Notes under the pieces: model-generated
The model's database searches: none
Seen by the model: only the letters and a program-made list of their open reading frames with translations
Told to the model about the DNA's origin: nothing
Part shown: one piece after another, positions 43,585 to 53,634 of the stretch
Layout: each line of letters opens with the position of its first letter
Position numbering within the stretch: position 1 is the first letter of the stretch
Made by a program: the position numbers and the translations under genes
Origin: Phymatolithon calcareum
Lineage: Eukaryota > Rhodophyta > Florideophyceae > Hapalidiales
NCBI GenBank assembly: GCA_977006965.1
Contig: OZ345381.1
Span: forward strand, 1,736,001 to 1,800,000
Length of the DNA stretch: 64,000 nt
Direction: 5' to 3'

Positions 43585-44052
43585 ATGTCCGGGGACAATA
43601 ACCGTGCTCGCCAGCGCGCGGGCGGCTCGCTGGTGCTCACGGCGGCCCTTGCAGCAGCGGGAGCTCTCGCAGGAGCTGCTGCCGTAGACCATATTCAGGC
43701 GCAACAAGAGAACCGTCCCAGTGCGATACAAAACCTTTTCCGCTGGTTTACTGAGGATATCATGGGTGTGGAAACTGGCGGCGCTGGTCCTAGTCGCCGC
43801 GGCCGAAGGATGAACCGTGCCGATGTTGCGGCGTTACCCACGCGGATGTACGTTGAGCGTCCGGCCGGGGCTGATGCTCGGGATGAAAAATGCTTTTGTG
43901 CTGTCTGTCAGGAATCGTTCCTTCCGCGAGATAATGTCATGCGGTTACCCTGCTTTCATGAGTATCACACGGATTGTATTACTGCGGCGCTGCAAGCTTC
44001 GGAGAATCCACTTTGCCCGGTTTGTCGACACCCCGTGTTGTCGACACATTAA
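43585..44052 (+). CDS. RING-H2 finger protein with N-terminal membrane segment
   Basis: 155 aa from ATG 43585. An Ala/Gly-rich hydrophobic segment (about 14-34) is followed by a basic linker. The RING-H2 at about 103-149 reads CAVCQESF, then LPCFHEYHTDC and CPVCRHPV, with Cys/His ligands in order and the last pair close to the C-terminus. This layout (one membrane helix, then RING-H2) resembles ATL/RNF-type E3 ligases, which transfer ubiquitin from E2 to membrane-proximal substrates. It is divergent from the BRUTUS-like gene, 812 bp apart. The substrate is unknown. Confidence 0.88.
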   Translation: MSGDNNRARQRAGGSLVLTAALAAAGALAGAAAVDHIQAQQENRPSAIQNLFRWFTEDIMGVETGGAGPSRRGRRMNRADVAALPTRMYVERPAGADARDEKCFCAVCQESFLPRDNVMRLPCFHEYHTDCITAALQASENPLCPVCRHPVLSTH

Positions 44053-44059
44053 TTTGCTA

Positions 44060-45210
44060 CGAAGGTAGTGAAGCGGGTAGGTACTGGTGCAAGACTTGGG
44101 ATGGAGAGATATGGCGAAGGTGTGGTTTTGCCCATGGCTGAAGGTGCTTTTCAATACGATTTTTGCAAGAGTGTGGAAACGCAGGAGGCTTTTGTATGGA
44201 TAGCACTTTGGGTAATACGAACAATGTATAGCGGATTAGTACCATAGGTGTGTCTTGTCAGAGTGCCGAACTTCCCTCTCGAATACGGCATGTGATAAGC
44301 ATCCCTTCTCTGTGTGGCGGCTAAGATAACGCCGCATGTAAAAGCCATGTTCAGTGCACTTAGGTGCTATCAAATAGTTTTTCGTTAATCCGTGGTTCAT
44401 AAAAAGCTGTGATGATATGCTATCTCGGCTTTCTTTTCTCCATGAGTTTACTTGTTGCCTGTCTGAAGGAAACTACGGCTTGAGTGAACAATAATCGCCA
44501 TGCGAGTACGACCACGGAGAGGCATCATAATGTTGGTCTGAGGTCCAGGGTTAATACTTTTCATACTTGTCGTTACAGGCCCGATGCGGGGCTTTCGACT
44601 TTTATTTTTTGAGTTCTGTAAACTCAGGAATTCCAACGCTGACGATTGCGGCTGAAAAAGCCCGAACATATAAACTTTTTATTGTACGAAATTCTAGAAT
44701 TTCGTACAGTAAAAAGTCTCATTTTGAACTTTAGTCGTGGACATTTGTCGCTCCGGCTCAAATGTTCACGAGTTGCCGTGGTGCTCAACATATTATTCTC
44801 CTGGAAGTTCCTCTGTCTGCAGTATACTCTTTTCTTCCTTTCGAAACATGTAAAAGACCATAGATGGCATCTGCACTATCCGTTAATAGACTTCCAGAGT
44901 AGATTTCGTACCAATGGGTAAAACTCATGTAAAGAGATCGCAAGAAGGATTGGATCCAACTATCTCGCCCACGTGACAGACCACGAACACCTTTGTTGAC
45001 AAATACATTTATGCATTTTAATTGCATTTGCCCGCAAAAATGTAAAAAATCTACACAAGGAATGCTGGCGTAGCTCTTAGCAGTGCATGGCTCGAATTCA
45101 ACCTTTCCTTTTCTCAAGCGATGAGCTAGTTATATGATAATGTAGGACTAACTTGTCGAGGGGCGCTTTTTCGGATTTACAACCGCCTTAATAGCCACTG
45201 CCTCAGACGA
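44060..45210. other. Interval without a supported gene
   Basis: There are short ORFs only. The segment includes a 44-bp palindrome at 44674-44717. Confidence 0.4.
44674..44717. repeat. Loop-less palindrome
   Basis: Two 22-nt arms (44674-44695 and 44696-44717) are reverse complements with one mismatch, centred on TCTAGA. Confidence 0.92.
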
Positions 45211-45216
45211 GTTTTC

Positions 45217-46450
45217 TTTCTTTCTTTCTTTATTGCGAATGATCGCTCACACTGAGGGTGAGCGCCAGGATCTGTTCTGCAACAGCTCCTCATTGTTCAG
45301 AAATATAAGTATCGCTAGGGGTCGCTCACGGCATAGTTCCTCTACTGTTTTGTTACCAACTCGGCCAATAAACGCACGTCTGGAGACAGAGCGTCCACCA
45401 CAACGTAGAATCAGGTGCTCGGTAGTTTCTTTGGAACCAGAATTGCAGGCCTTGCACACTGGATCGTACGACATGTTGCATCCGTGCCTAAAGGCGGCCA
45501 CCATAGGGGTGCACCTCACTATCAGTTGGTGTAAGATCACCTCCGCTCGTCTATGCGGTATGGGTAGCTCCTCGGGAAGTGTCGGAATGAAGACAGGCGC
45601 GGGTTTAGCGGATGTTTTGATGATGGATCTCGCTGCTTCTAAGGTGAGAGGAATCGCCTGATGGTCCAGCAAGTTCGATTCGCATATACCCCTTCTTGCT
45701 AGATCGTCGGCAGCATCATTTCTTGAAATTCCGCAGTGACTTGGAATCCATATGCATTCAATGAAAATCTCCCTTGACATCAGTTGTTCCATAAGACCCC
45801 AAAGTCGTCGAATCATTTCCCCGTATCTCCGTGCATGTCCGCTAATGGCTTCAATACAGCTCTTGCTGTCGGTGAACCATCTTACCGTGCTTCCAGGTAC
45901 AAAGGTGAGCTTCAGAGCTTCTTGAAACGCACGAACTGCTGCAAAGACCTCTGCGTCGAATGACGATCCAACAGCTCCGGCGGTCATCGCTAGCTCCTTG
46001 ACCGTCTCGTTGCCGCGCATCAGTAGCACCCCCGCCCCCCCTACATGAACAGGGATGGTCCTGTACATGTCGAGGGTATCTCCATCCTCATCACAGAGGA
46101 TCGCACGTTGTTTTGACACTGTTGGGCTTGCGGTGTACGCGTGCTCATCACCGTCGTCATATGAAAGAATGATATCCGGAGCTTTGCCATGTTTTGTCAC
46201 GAATTTCGATACCGCTGACTTCTGTTGGTGGGATTCGTGAAATAGCTCAAGTGTCGCGTGGTACCAGCCTTCATCCCACTTAACCGAGACTCTTTCACCA
46301 TGGTGGAGATTGCGCACGAATTCGGAGGGTATTTCTCCAACTCTACCGTCTGTCCAAACTTCCAGTTCCGCTTTCCGTATCGCATCACGAGTTTTCTTCA
46401 TGTTGTTTTCTCGTTTAGTTCGTGGTAATCTTATCTTATTTTTTAAAAAA
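45217..46450 (-). mobile_element. 5'-truncated LINE with RNase H end
   Basis: The 3' end, on the low-coordinate side, is GCAATAAAGAAAGAAAGAAAG, followed by the flank. The 5' limit is not sharp. A weak match between flanks (agacgagt at 45206-45213 and agactgagt at about 46454) may be a decayed target duplication. Only the C-terminal ORF region is present. Confidence 0.7.
45247..46401 (-). CDS. LINE-derived ORF: RNase H plus Cys/His knuckle, with Tudor/Agenet-like insert
   Basis: Intact 384-codon frame from the ATG at 46401; the frame also runs upstream without an ATG. Candidate RNase H residues are D18 (WTDGR), E151 (FDAEVFAAV), D178 (WFTDSKSCIEAI) and H222/D229 (IPSHCGISRNDAADDLARRG). Between the first motif and GGAGVLLMRG (121-130), where RNases H normally have only a few residues, lie about 100 residues containing GERVSVKWDEGWYHATLEL and SYDDGDEHAY. 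That pattern (V.V.WD..WY.A...... YDDGD) looks Tudor/Agenet-like. Alternatively the first catalytic Asp is in CDEDGD (103-108) and the Tudor-like part simply precedes RNase H. A C-x2-C-x9-H-x4-C knuckle lies near the end. The intact frame despite truncation suggests recent insertion. Confidence 0.7.
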   Translation of the reverse strand: MKKTRDAIRKAELEVWTDGRVGEIPSEFVRNLHHGERVSVKWDEGWYHATLELFHESHQQKSAVSKFVTKHGKAPDIILSYDDGDEHAYTASPTVSKQRAILCDEDGDTLDMYRTIPVHVGGAGVLLMRGNETVKELAMTAGAVGSSFDAEVFAAVRAFQEALKLTFVPGSTVRWFTDSKSCIEAISGHARRYGEMIRRLWGLMEQLMSREIFIECIWIPSHCGISRNDAADDLARRGICESNLLDHQAIPLTLEAARSIIKTSAKPAPVFIPTLPEELPIPHRRAEVILHQLIVRCTPMVAAFRHGCNMSYDPVCKACNSGSKETTEHLILRCGGRSVSRRAFIGRVGNKTVEELCRERPLAILIFLNNEELLQNRSWRSPSV

Positions 46451-46495
46451 AAAGACTGAGTCGCAATGCCAACGAAGACCACCTGTGCCTGTAAC

Positions 46496-46796
46496 GAGGG
46501 TTTGACCCAATTTAATTTTTTGTTATTGCTTCCAGTGGAGCAATGAGGCAATCAATAGCAATAGGATTTCTCGCAAGCAATAGAAATTGCAATTGAGGTG
46601 CTTCTGGGAATACCAATTGCAATTAGGATTCTGCGAGCTACATTAGGTGCAAAATAGTTTTGCCACTTTTATCAAAAGGTCACTGCCAGCTAAGAGTAAA
46701 GGCACAGCTCCAATTTGCATTGCAATAGCAAAACCTCTATACAATAAATAGAAAATTGCAATTAATTGCAATAAAATTGAATTGGAACGATCCCTG
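46496..46796. mobile_element. hAT-like MITE, 301 bp
   Basis: It is flanked by the perfect 8-bp duplication cctgtaac (46488-46495 and 46797-46804). The ends are imperfect inverted repeats (about 16 of 22 positions agree), and the right end reads CAGGGATCGTTCCAATTC inward, like the hAT element at 25205-26850 (CAGGG...CCAATTCCATT). The interior is full of ATTGCAATT words, again as in that hAT. It encodes no protein. Confidence 0.8.
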
Positions 46797-47242
46797 CCTG
46801 TAACCAAGCCCTGATTACAGTATGTCGACTGACGGAACTTAATTCCAGTATCATACAAACCCCTGCGCATCTGATCCTATTGGCTCAGAGCACGTTGTCA
46901 TATGAAAAGATAACCATTCTGTAAATTCACGATAGCGTGCAAGCTAGAGCTTGATCATATTCAGAAAGTCATATTCCCTGACATCCCCTGTGGCGAACGA
47001 TCCCTCTGAACTTCGCATCGTGACAGGTGCACCAGCGGATAAGAAATCCTTCGAGGGCTCTGCGAATGCACTTTTTCTAATCAGAATTTGGTCAACCCCA
47101 AAGTGCTCAGGACGACTGCGCAAAGGAAAAGTTGATTTTGCTAAATTTTGCCAAGAAAAGAGTCCGTTGTGCAATACTCTGCGAAGAAAGGCGAGGTGTT
47201 GCTAAAATGCACTAAAAGAGTGCAGCCTCGTATGCAACTAAC

Positions 47243-48721
47243 ATGATTCCACGCTTCCATGTTTTCTCTGCTATCACCGTCCTTCTCTTGGCCACGAATG
47301 CATTCGCCCATAACGTCAGTCCAGTCGTTCAGGGCTACGATTTGCAGACGGCCAATTTGCTCCAAACCACGCTTGACTTTCGGGAAGAAGACGTGATTCG
47401 GAAGGGAGAGCCCGTGCAAAAATGGGCATCGTGTGCCATTGGCCAAAACGTCTCAAAATGTTACATGGTGCATCGATTCGAAGATCGTCTCTCATTCACA
47501 TACACTGTCGACCCTGACTACGACACGCGGTATGTGCATTACGAACCCGAAATCAGCGTCGTCTCACCGAAACAAGCATCGAAAGCATCATCAGTGGCAA
47601 ACCCAGTTGTCAAAGGCTTCGACATCGATAGTACTGGTGGAAGATTCACAGTCTTGTTTCAATGCCACAAAACCGGCCGCAATCAGACGATTCTTCTCGA
47701 ACTTAAAGTGTCAATCACGCACGACGTAAGTCGCTCCTTTTATTTCTACAAATCGTGTGGCTCCGGCTACAATCCATATCTGCATGCAGAGACTACGCTG
47801 AGGGGTGTCATCAAACCACTCTCGTTACTTTCGGTCCCGGTGCATGTCCCAGTGACTGAACCCACCACCGAAATTCGCCTCTCTGTGCATTCTCCTGCCC
47901 CTGCCCAGGCTTATGGCACTCCGATTCTTCGGTCTTCCAATCCGGCCGTTAAGGTGACGCTCCGAGGTTTGATGAAGAAAGGGACGGTTATTAACGGCAT
48001 TCCTTTGTCGATCATGATCATATATACTTGCGATGGACCCGGGGATGCAATCGTGACGCTCATCATTCCAATACCACCATGGGACGAAATTTTCCTCAGC
48101 TTCCAGAAGCGGTGCGTGAAAACTTTTCCACAAATGTTGCAAATAAAAACGGTTCCAGGCAATGATTACGTCGCCGTACAAGGCCTCATCACCCCGCAAT
48201 TTGATGTCAGCGAGGCCGAACGAAAAAACTGGGACCTAAGGATGACACGTTGGTTGCATCATGTGAGCGCGAATACAACTGAAATCAGCTTCAATATTCA
48301 AAACAACCCTGTGGTGGGACAAATTCCGCTTTACATCGAAGGCATCGTAGCGACGGTTTTCAACTCATCGGTGGCAACTGCAGCTGTGGTATCGAAAGAC
48401 TTTTTCGGCAACGAGAAATTTAAGAACGTTCCACTTCTGCCAGAACAGAGCAAGCAATTGGCCGTGAGATTTCGCTGCTTGCGCAAGGGGTACACACTTG
48501 TTTTGGTGTCCATTCAACTGCTGCAGTTTCGCATGGTTGAGTTCGGGTTCACCAAGGACTGCAATGGGAAGGATGCGTCAGAGCTTGCACATATGTTGCG
48601 CTCACTTGAGTGGACCATGCTTGCAATAGCAGTTTCTGTGCTCCTGTGCTTAATCTGCGTCCTGTGGCGACGAAGAACCAGGAAAGCCAAATTCAGCAAA
48701 CTGCGTTCAGCGAAGGGTTGA
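47243..48721 (+). CDS. Type I membrane protein with repeated two-cysteine modules
   Basis: 492 aa from ATG 47243. The signal peptide is about 1-22 (VFSAITVLLLATNAFA). One transmembrane helix lies near the C-terminus (about 455-475, MLAIAVSVLLCLICVLW), followed by a short basic tail. The ectodomain shows at least three copies of a module whose end reads aromatic-x-Cys, Gly-containing turn, alternating hydrophobic strand, aromatic, Lys, x, Cys: FQCHKTG...YFYKSC, YTCDGPG...SFQKRC and FRCLRKG...GFTKDC. Each is preceded by NPVV- or NPAV-like starts in two cases. This looks like tandem beta-sandwich domains with one disulfide each. Several Asn glycosylation sequons are present. No named family was recognised; it is likely on the cell surface or in the secretory pathway. 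Confidence 0.8.
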   Translation: MIPRFHVFSAITVLLLATNAFAHNVSPVVQGYDLQTANLLQTTLDFREEDVIRKGEPVQKWASCAIGQNVSKCYMVHRFEDRLSFTYTVDPDYDTRYVHYEPEISVVSPKQASKASSVANPVVKGFDIDSTGGRFTVLFQCHKTGRNQTILLELKVSITHDVSRSFYFYKSCGSGYNPYLHAETTLRGVIKPLSLLSVPVHVPVTEPTTEIRLSVHSPAPAQAYGTPILRSSNPAVKVTLRGLMKKGTVINGIPLSIMIIYTCDGPGDAIVTLIIPIPPWDEIFLSFQKRCVKTFPQMLQIKTVPGNDYVAVQGLITPQFDVSEAERKNWDLRMTRWLHHVSANTTEISFNIQNNPVVGQIPLYIEGIVATVFNSSVATAAVVSKDFFGNEKFKNVPLLPEQSKQLAVRFRCLRKGYTLVLVSIQLLQFRMVEFGFTKDCNGKDASELAHMLRSLEWTMLAIAVSVLLCLICVLWRRRTRKAKFSKLRSAKG

Positions 48722-48724
48722 ACC

Positions 48725-49320
48725 TTGAAAAGGACTCTCCTAGTTATGCATTTCGAAGACGAAGTATTTATCTTTACATCCGGCAAAAGTATGGAGCACG
48801 AAGCTGGTCTTCTGTAGGGCTTACCTTCGGAGTGATCGTTTCGACTTTGATTCATATGCCCGTGTAAAGCGATGGACCCGGCATTCGAAGTAAGGCTTGA
48901 AAGAGTGCTCTGATGTCACCACTATATCGAAGAATCACGGATAACTTCCCACAATAAAACCCAATTCGTTCACCATCTGATTTGTTCGCGCGAAGAGTTC
49001 GACATTGGCAGTGATTTAAATACGGCTCTAAGCTGATAAGAAACGGCTTTTAAAGCCGAGATACGGTTATCTGCGAGAGAATCGAACATTAGCAGTGCAG
49101 GATCGAGTTCGAAAACGGGTACTGTAGTGGAGGTGTCTGGGCACGGGGAACCTTAAGCCGGGAGAACCATGGATTGGCAACTCAAAAGTGCACTTGGCGT
49201 TTTGTAAAGACCTCCATGCTGTGCACTTCTTACGCCCCCTTGAAGCGTAGATCACAAGAGATCCCATGGGTATCATGCTGTCTTCTTGACCCAAATGTCT
49301 CCACACTCAATTAAGCCTTC
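48725..49320. other. Interval without a supported gene
   Basis: This is the convergent gap between the membrane-protein gene and the TM9SF gene. There are short ORFs only. Confidence 0.4.
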
Positions 49321-49324
49321 ACAG

Positions 49325-51244
49325 TTAGTCGCTCTTCACATTAGAATACAAGAAATGAACAAATCGCCGGGCCGAAAAGAACCCCACCGTCCCACACATC
49401 AGAAAGAACGCATAGCTTGCCAGAATCATTTTGCCAAAGAAGAAACTTGCCTGCATAAATCCTTGCAGCGGCGATCGCACATAATAGAAATACAACGAAT
49501 AAGCCAAGATGTACCCCCCGACGCTTCCCCCGTACAGCAAACTTGGCCACATCCACAGATAGTTCTCGGAGACGAGTTGGAAGTAAATGGCAGACACCGT
49601 TGTGATCAAAGTCACAATGATGAGAATTACAAACACGATAGCCAGCATTTCGTACACCTGTAGAACTTTGTGGCCCCACATCGCGCTGAACAGGAAGTAC
49701 ATCTCCAGATATATCGAGCTGAACGGGATGAGCCCGGCAGCGAGCCCCAGAACAAGCGGTGATCTATACGGCGGGCACGGGGGAATTTCGCGCGGAATTT
49801 TGTTTGTGCGAACGGGGGCTCGGAAGGGTTTAGCCTGATTCTTCCCCACAATGGCGCCGAAAATCGTCAAAGGGATTGTAACACAAGCCCATAAAATGCA
49901 GATGATGGCAATTGTCCAAATAGGAAGCGCTCTTGTTGAGTTGTAGAAGAGCGCGATGGCATGCAAGTACATCCACACGCATGCCACTGGACCGCAGAAC
50001 ACCAGGACTGTCGCCATTGCATTTCGAACCCACGCGTTACCACCCATTTGCTTATACAGATAGCCCGAGGTATAGCCGGCAATGCCAGCGGTTGCTGCGT
50101 AGCAGCATATTGTCGCTGTGTGTATTGTGCCTCTAGAGAGCGGATGGAACATCTCCAGGGCACCAAGTAGTAGGAGAATACTTGACAATGCCAGTAATTG
50201 CGTCCCGGTTCCGAGAAATGGACAAAGAACACTGAGACCACGCGGCAATCGAAACACATCGCCGTTGAGCTGCTTCCAGCCATAGTCTTCGTTGTCATCG
50301 CCATCTTCTGAAGCCTCGTAGTCTCGAAAGTCGCGACGCACAACGCGCATGAGAATTGAACCCAGTAGACCCATGAGAAGAAACACGCTGAGTGTAGCAT
50401 TGCCAATACTAAACCAGTGAACTTCACGATCTCGTTGGTGATTCGGGTCTCGGTACTTCTCCGCCCGGCGAGCGTACGGAAACTTTGTTGTTTTCCATAC
50501 GACAGAGTAGGTAAAGCGCACATTCATGCCTTTTCCTGACACCAAACGCACGAAACCGACGGGGATTGCGGACGCTTGAACGATGTTGCCGCTGTTGATA
50601 TGTAAAATAAAGTCGACGTGGGTGTAGAGAAAAACATTGTCTCTCGAACGAGCCCTTGTCTCGCCGACGAAAAGCTTCATGGGAAGGTTATCCACCAGCA
50701 GCTCATATACATAACGCTGCTTTATGGCAGTGATGAATTTGTCCACTTCCTTCGCAGACAAGGCCATATTGCACAATTCAACCATGCCTCTGGTCACATT
50801 GAAGGAGAGCTTGTACGGGGATTTGACAAGAAAGTCTCCAGATAATGCTTCTCCCAGCCCCAAGGATCTCTTCTCCATTTTTGTCGGTTTGCACCATGAC
50901 AGAACGTCATAAAAGCCATAACTTTCGGTTGGAGAATTGTACGGGCCTATTTTGTTTGCCCAAATGTCAAGGGTCTGGTCGTGCGCAAAGTGCGATAAGG
51001 GAAGAGAATCATGTCCATAATTAGGATGTGCTCAAAATGCGGGACGCGAAGTGCAATGCACTGATTTCTGTTGGCGGATTAAGGTGCCGCTTAGTCGACA
51101 CGGGTTTGTTTGACTCGAGGCAGGGTTGGAAAACAAAAAGCTTACCTCATCTCGCAAATAACCATTTTCTCTCCCGGCAGCAGCGCCAGCGTAAATCGAC
51201 AGAGCAACGAGGAGGATTTCAACATGCAGGTAGCATCGTCCCAT
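49325..51244 (-). CDS. Nonaspanin (TM9SF/EMP70 family), two exons
   Basis: The main exon runs from about 51030 down to 49325. It starts in the luminal domain (SLPLSHFAHDQTLDIWANKIGPYNSPTESYGFYDVLSWC, seen as ANKIGPY and ESYGFYD), then LGLGEALSGD. A long luminal part and nine hydrophobic segments follow, with family blocks such as FPYARRAEKYRDP, GWKQLNGDVFRLP, GYTSGYLYKQMGG, PFSSIYLEMYFLFSA and YGGSVGGYILAYSLYFY. The first exon (51146-51244) encodes a signal peptide MGRCYLHVEILLVALSIYAG and ends at GTAAGC. The junction is unsettled: that donor is phase 0, whereas the only nearby acceptor (ends 51031) needs phase 1. TM9SF proteins sort membrane cargo in Golgi and endosomes. Confidence 0.88.
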
Positions 51245-51259
51245 GGCGCCCCGCTACGC

Positions 51260-52480
51260 GGAAGCAACTCGTTCTCAAAGCTTTACCTTGACTCAATTAG
51301 CAATGATTCGCCTCGCACGTGCGCGTTCCTCAGTTCACACCACCTGCTGCGTTGACCTGACCGTCGCACCTCCGCCTTTCGCACCCTCTCTCAGCTCAAA
51401 CCCCGAAGGACAGCGCTTCAGACCTGGGCATATCAGAATGAGTGAGAAGCAGTTGAAGATCGACAGCAAGCAGAAGTGTACTTCAGTACAGTACTGTCCT
51501 GTACACGTACAGTAAGTCACTGTACCACGGCGTGGCATGTGAGCTTTCAAACAACGTCAGAATTTGAAACCCTCTGATGATGACAAAATATGAATTGCTG
51601 ATTGGGCGCTGACAGACAGGGACAAATTTCGTGAAAGTTGAAATAATTCAGATGAATGAAAAACATCCAATGAAATCTCCCCATTGGCATTGCTGCCGCG
51701 AAACTATTTTCCCAATACAGTAGTGAAAAAATGACCAAAATCAAAGCCAAAAATGAGTTTCTCCTGCAGATTATTGCTGTTGCGTCCAAAGCTGGGACAC
51801 GGGGACATCCCATGAGATTTGGTGTAAGATGCATGAGCGCTATTCATACAGTACTGTACAGTACACGGATGAGCGCTGGGTCGGTTCTAAGACGAGTCAT
51901 TGCATCTCCGGCGAAGGCCTTTTACTGCATCTCGAAAGGGATACTGTATTGTCTCTCAAGCTGAACTGAACGAATATGCCAACGATCAATGTCCTAACGA
52001 TCAGTTGCAACTTTCAGTATTTGCCTCGCAACTGAACTAAAATTTGACAGACTGTTGAACTCCAAGGCAAGAAATGTGACTTGGTCGTGGAGTCTCCAAA
52101 GGTTGTTAGAAAAGCATAAACTGCCGTACTACTCGGAGTATTGCTTTTCCGTGCTAAATCAATGTTGCTGCCGTGTGCAGCATGCGCTGTACTGAATCAC
52201 ATGACAACAATAAAGAAGAGGTGTACCGTACCAGGATGTCATAATTCGCGATTCCGTTCACTGCAATCCATTCAGGTTGTATAGATGGCGGAAGACGGGA
52301 ATGACACGAGCAGGGAACTGGCAACTACTTTACAGTACTCAACGGGTGGGATAAGAACATTCGATGTGCTCAGTTGTGTTCCTGCATGCCAGAATAGGGA
52401 ATAGGTTTTTTCAAAACTGCATGCAATGCTCGCAATGCAAGTCATGATATCCTGTGGTGGATGTCTACGTTCACATATTT
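51260..52480. other. Interval without a gene, rich in GTACAGTAC-type palindromes
   Basis: Clusters of TACTGTA/TACAGTA words occur at 51485-51525 and 51846-51862 (for example CAGTACTGTACAGTAC). Only short ORFs are seen. Confidence 0.5.
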
Positions 52481-52490
52481 ATGCCCTAAC

Positions 52491-53178
52491 TCAAACTGAC
52501 TCTTCCAAATTAATCGTCTTCGCGGCCAAAACATTGGTAAACGCCATCACGCATAAGTACGAAGTCATCAAAAAAGGAATGAAAACCGCCGGGGCGCGAA
52601 AGTACTTACGTTTCCAAATTTTGCATAGAGTGTCGCCTTGAGCGTAGTCAACCTCGTAGAAATAGTTTCAACTTCTGAAGTAACGTCTGTTATTTCGCGA
52701 TACAGCTCGTCTTTTGTGGTCTCAACAGTGGCCTGGACCTGTTCACTGCTATCAATCAAGAAAACCTAAAACACAAAACACCAGAACACCCCCTTAGTCT
52801 CTCTTATCTCGTTCGGTGCGATGCGCGCTAGACGGAGAACGAAAACATACATCACCGACAGAGTGCATGACCTCATCGGTATCGTCGAGTAGGGAAAGCT
52901 CATCGACGGCATCTTCGTGCAATTGCAATATCTTTTCGCGGCTCTAAGTGCAAAACAAGCAAAGCAAGCAGGGAATCAAACGCGGTGAGCGGGACTGTCG
53001 ACGAAATATTCATTCGACGGGAGAGCGGGCGTGAAAAATGAACCGAGAGACAAACCTTGCGTCGCGCGTCAAGCTCTGCTCTGCGAGCAAGGAGACGGGA
53101 AAACTCGTTGATGCGATCCCTGTCCTCCCTGGTCATGAGATCGGGCTTCTCATCCTTGCGCTCGATTTCCTTCACCAT
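52491..53178 (-). CDS. PFDN4: Prefoldin subunit 4, four exons
   Basis: Complement(join(52491..52517, 52610..52765, 52851..52943, 53056..53178)), 132 aa, close to the usual 130-140. The introns are 92, 85 and 112 nt, with donors GTAAGT, GTATGT and GTTTGT and acceptors ending AG; all are phase 0. Exon 1 has REDRDRINEFSRLLARRAEL, the DQ.INKFS block of the family. Exon 2 has LHEDAVDELSLLDD. Exon 3 has VFLIDSSEQVQ and LKATLYAKFGN. Exon 4 finishes TINLEESV, matching the conserved end ...YAKFG..INLE. Both ends form a coiled coil around a beta hairpin. Prefoldin is a cytosolic hexamer that hands unfolded actin and tubulin to CCT. It is divergent with the small basic gene at 53635. Confidence 0.93.
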
Positions 53179-53501
53179 TTTCCTTGTCAAAGCGCTACTG
53201 TATCGGTTGAATCTGCCTGCGTGCTGATCGCAATCTGCACCTGTCCAAGCGGCAGTGCACGCGCAGCGGGCAATTCCAAAAATACATCGGGCCAATGAGG
53301 CCAGCTGTCCGAAGGAGTGTGCGGGCCGGAATAGCGCACTTACAGTGCTGGCCGGAACGCAACGATATGATGCGGGCCACTTGCGCAGAGATCGGACGCA
53401 GAAGGTATTTTTCATAAATTTGTATGAACATTAAGCCTCCACTCATGAACCGTTCTATTTCGCGCGTGTATGACAGACGTTCAAAAAGTTGGCGCGGCAA
53501 A

Positions 53502-53508
53502 ATATAAA
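53502..53508 (+). promoter_or_regulatory. TATA-like box
   Basis: ATATAAA lies 127-133 nt upstream of the ATG at 53635, on the plus strand of the divergent gap. Confidence 0.4.
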
Positions 53509-53634
53509 CCCGCCACCCACCCCGCCACGCAACGGCAGTTGCAGCAGCAGCAACGCACGAAGAACGCAAACACTACTGTACAGTATCTCGTCCGGTCCGC
53601 GCCTCTGCATCCGTCACACTCGCTCGCCCCGACA

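Noticed and set aside
46944-47205. Short opposite ORFs upstream of the type I membrane protein
   Set aside because: No domain; lies in the likely promoter region of the gene starting at 47243.
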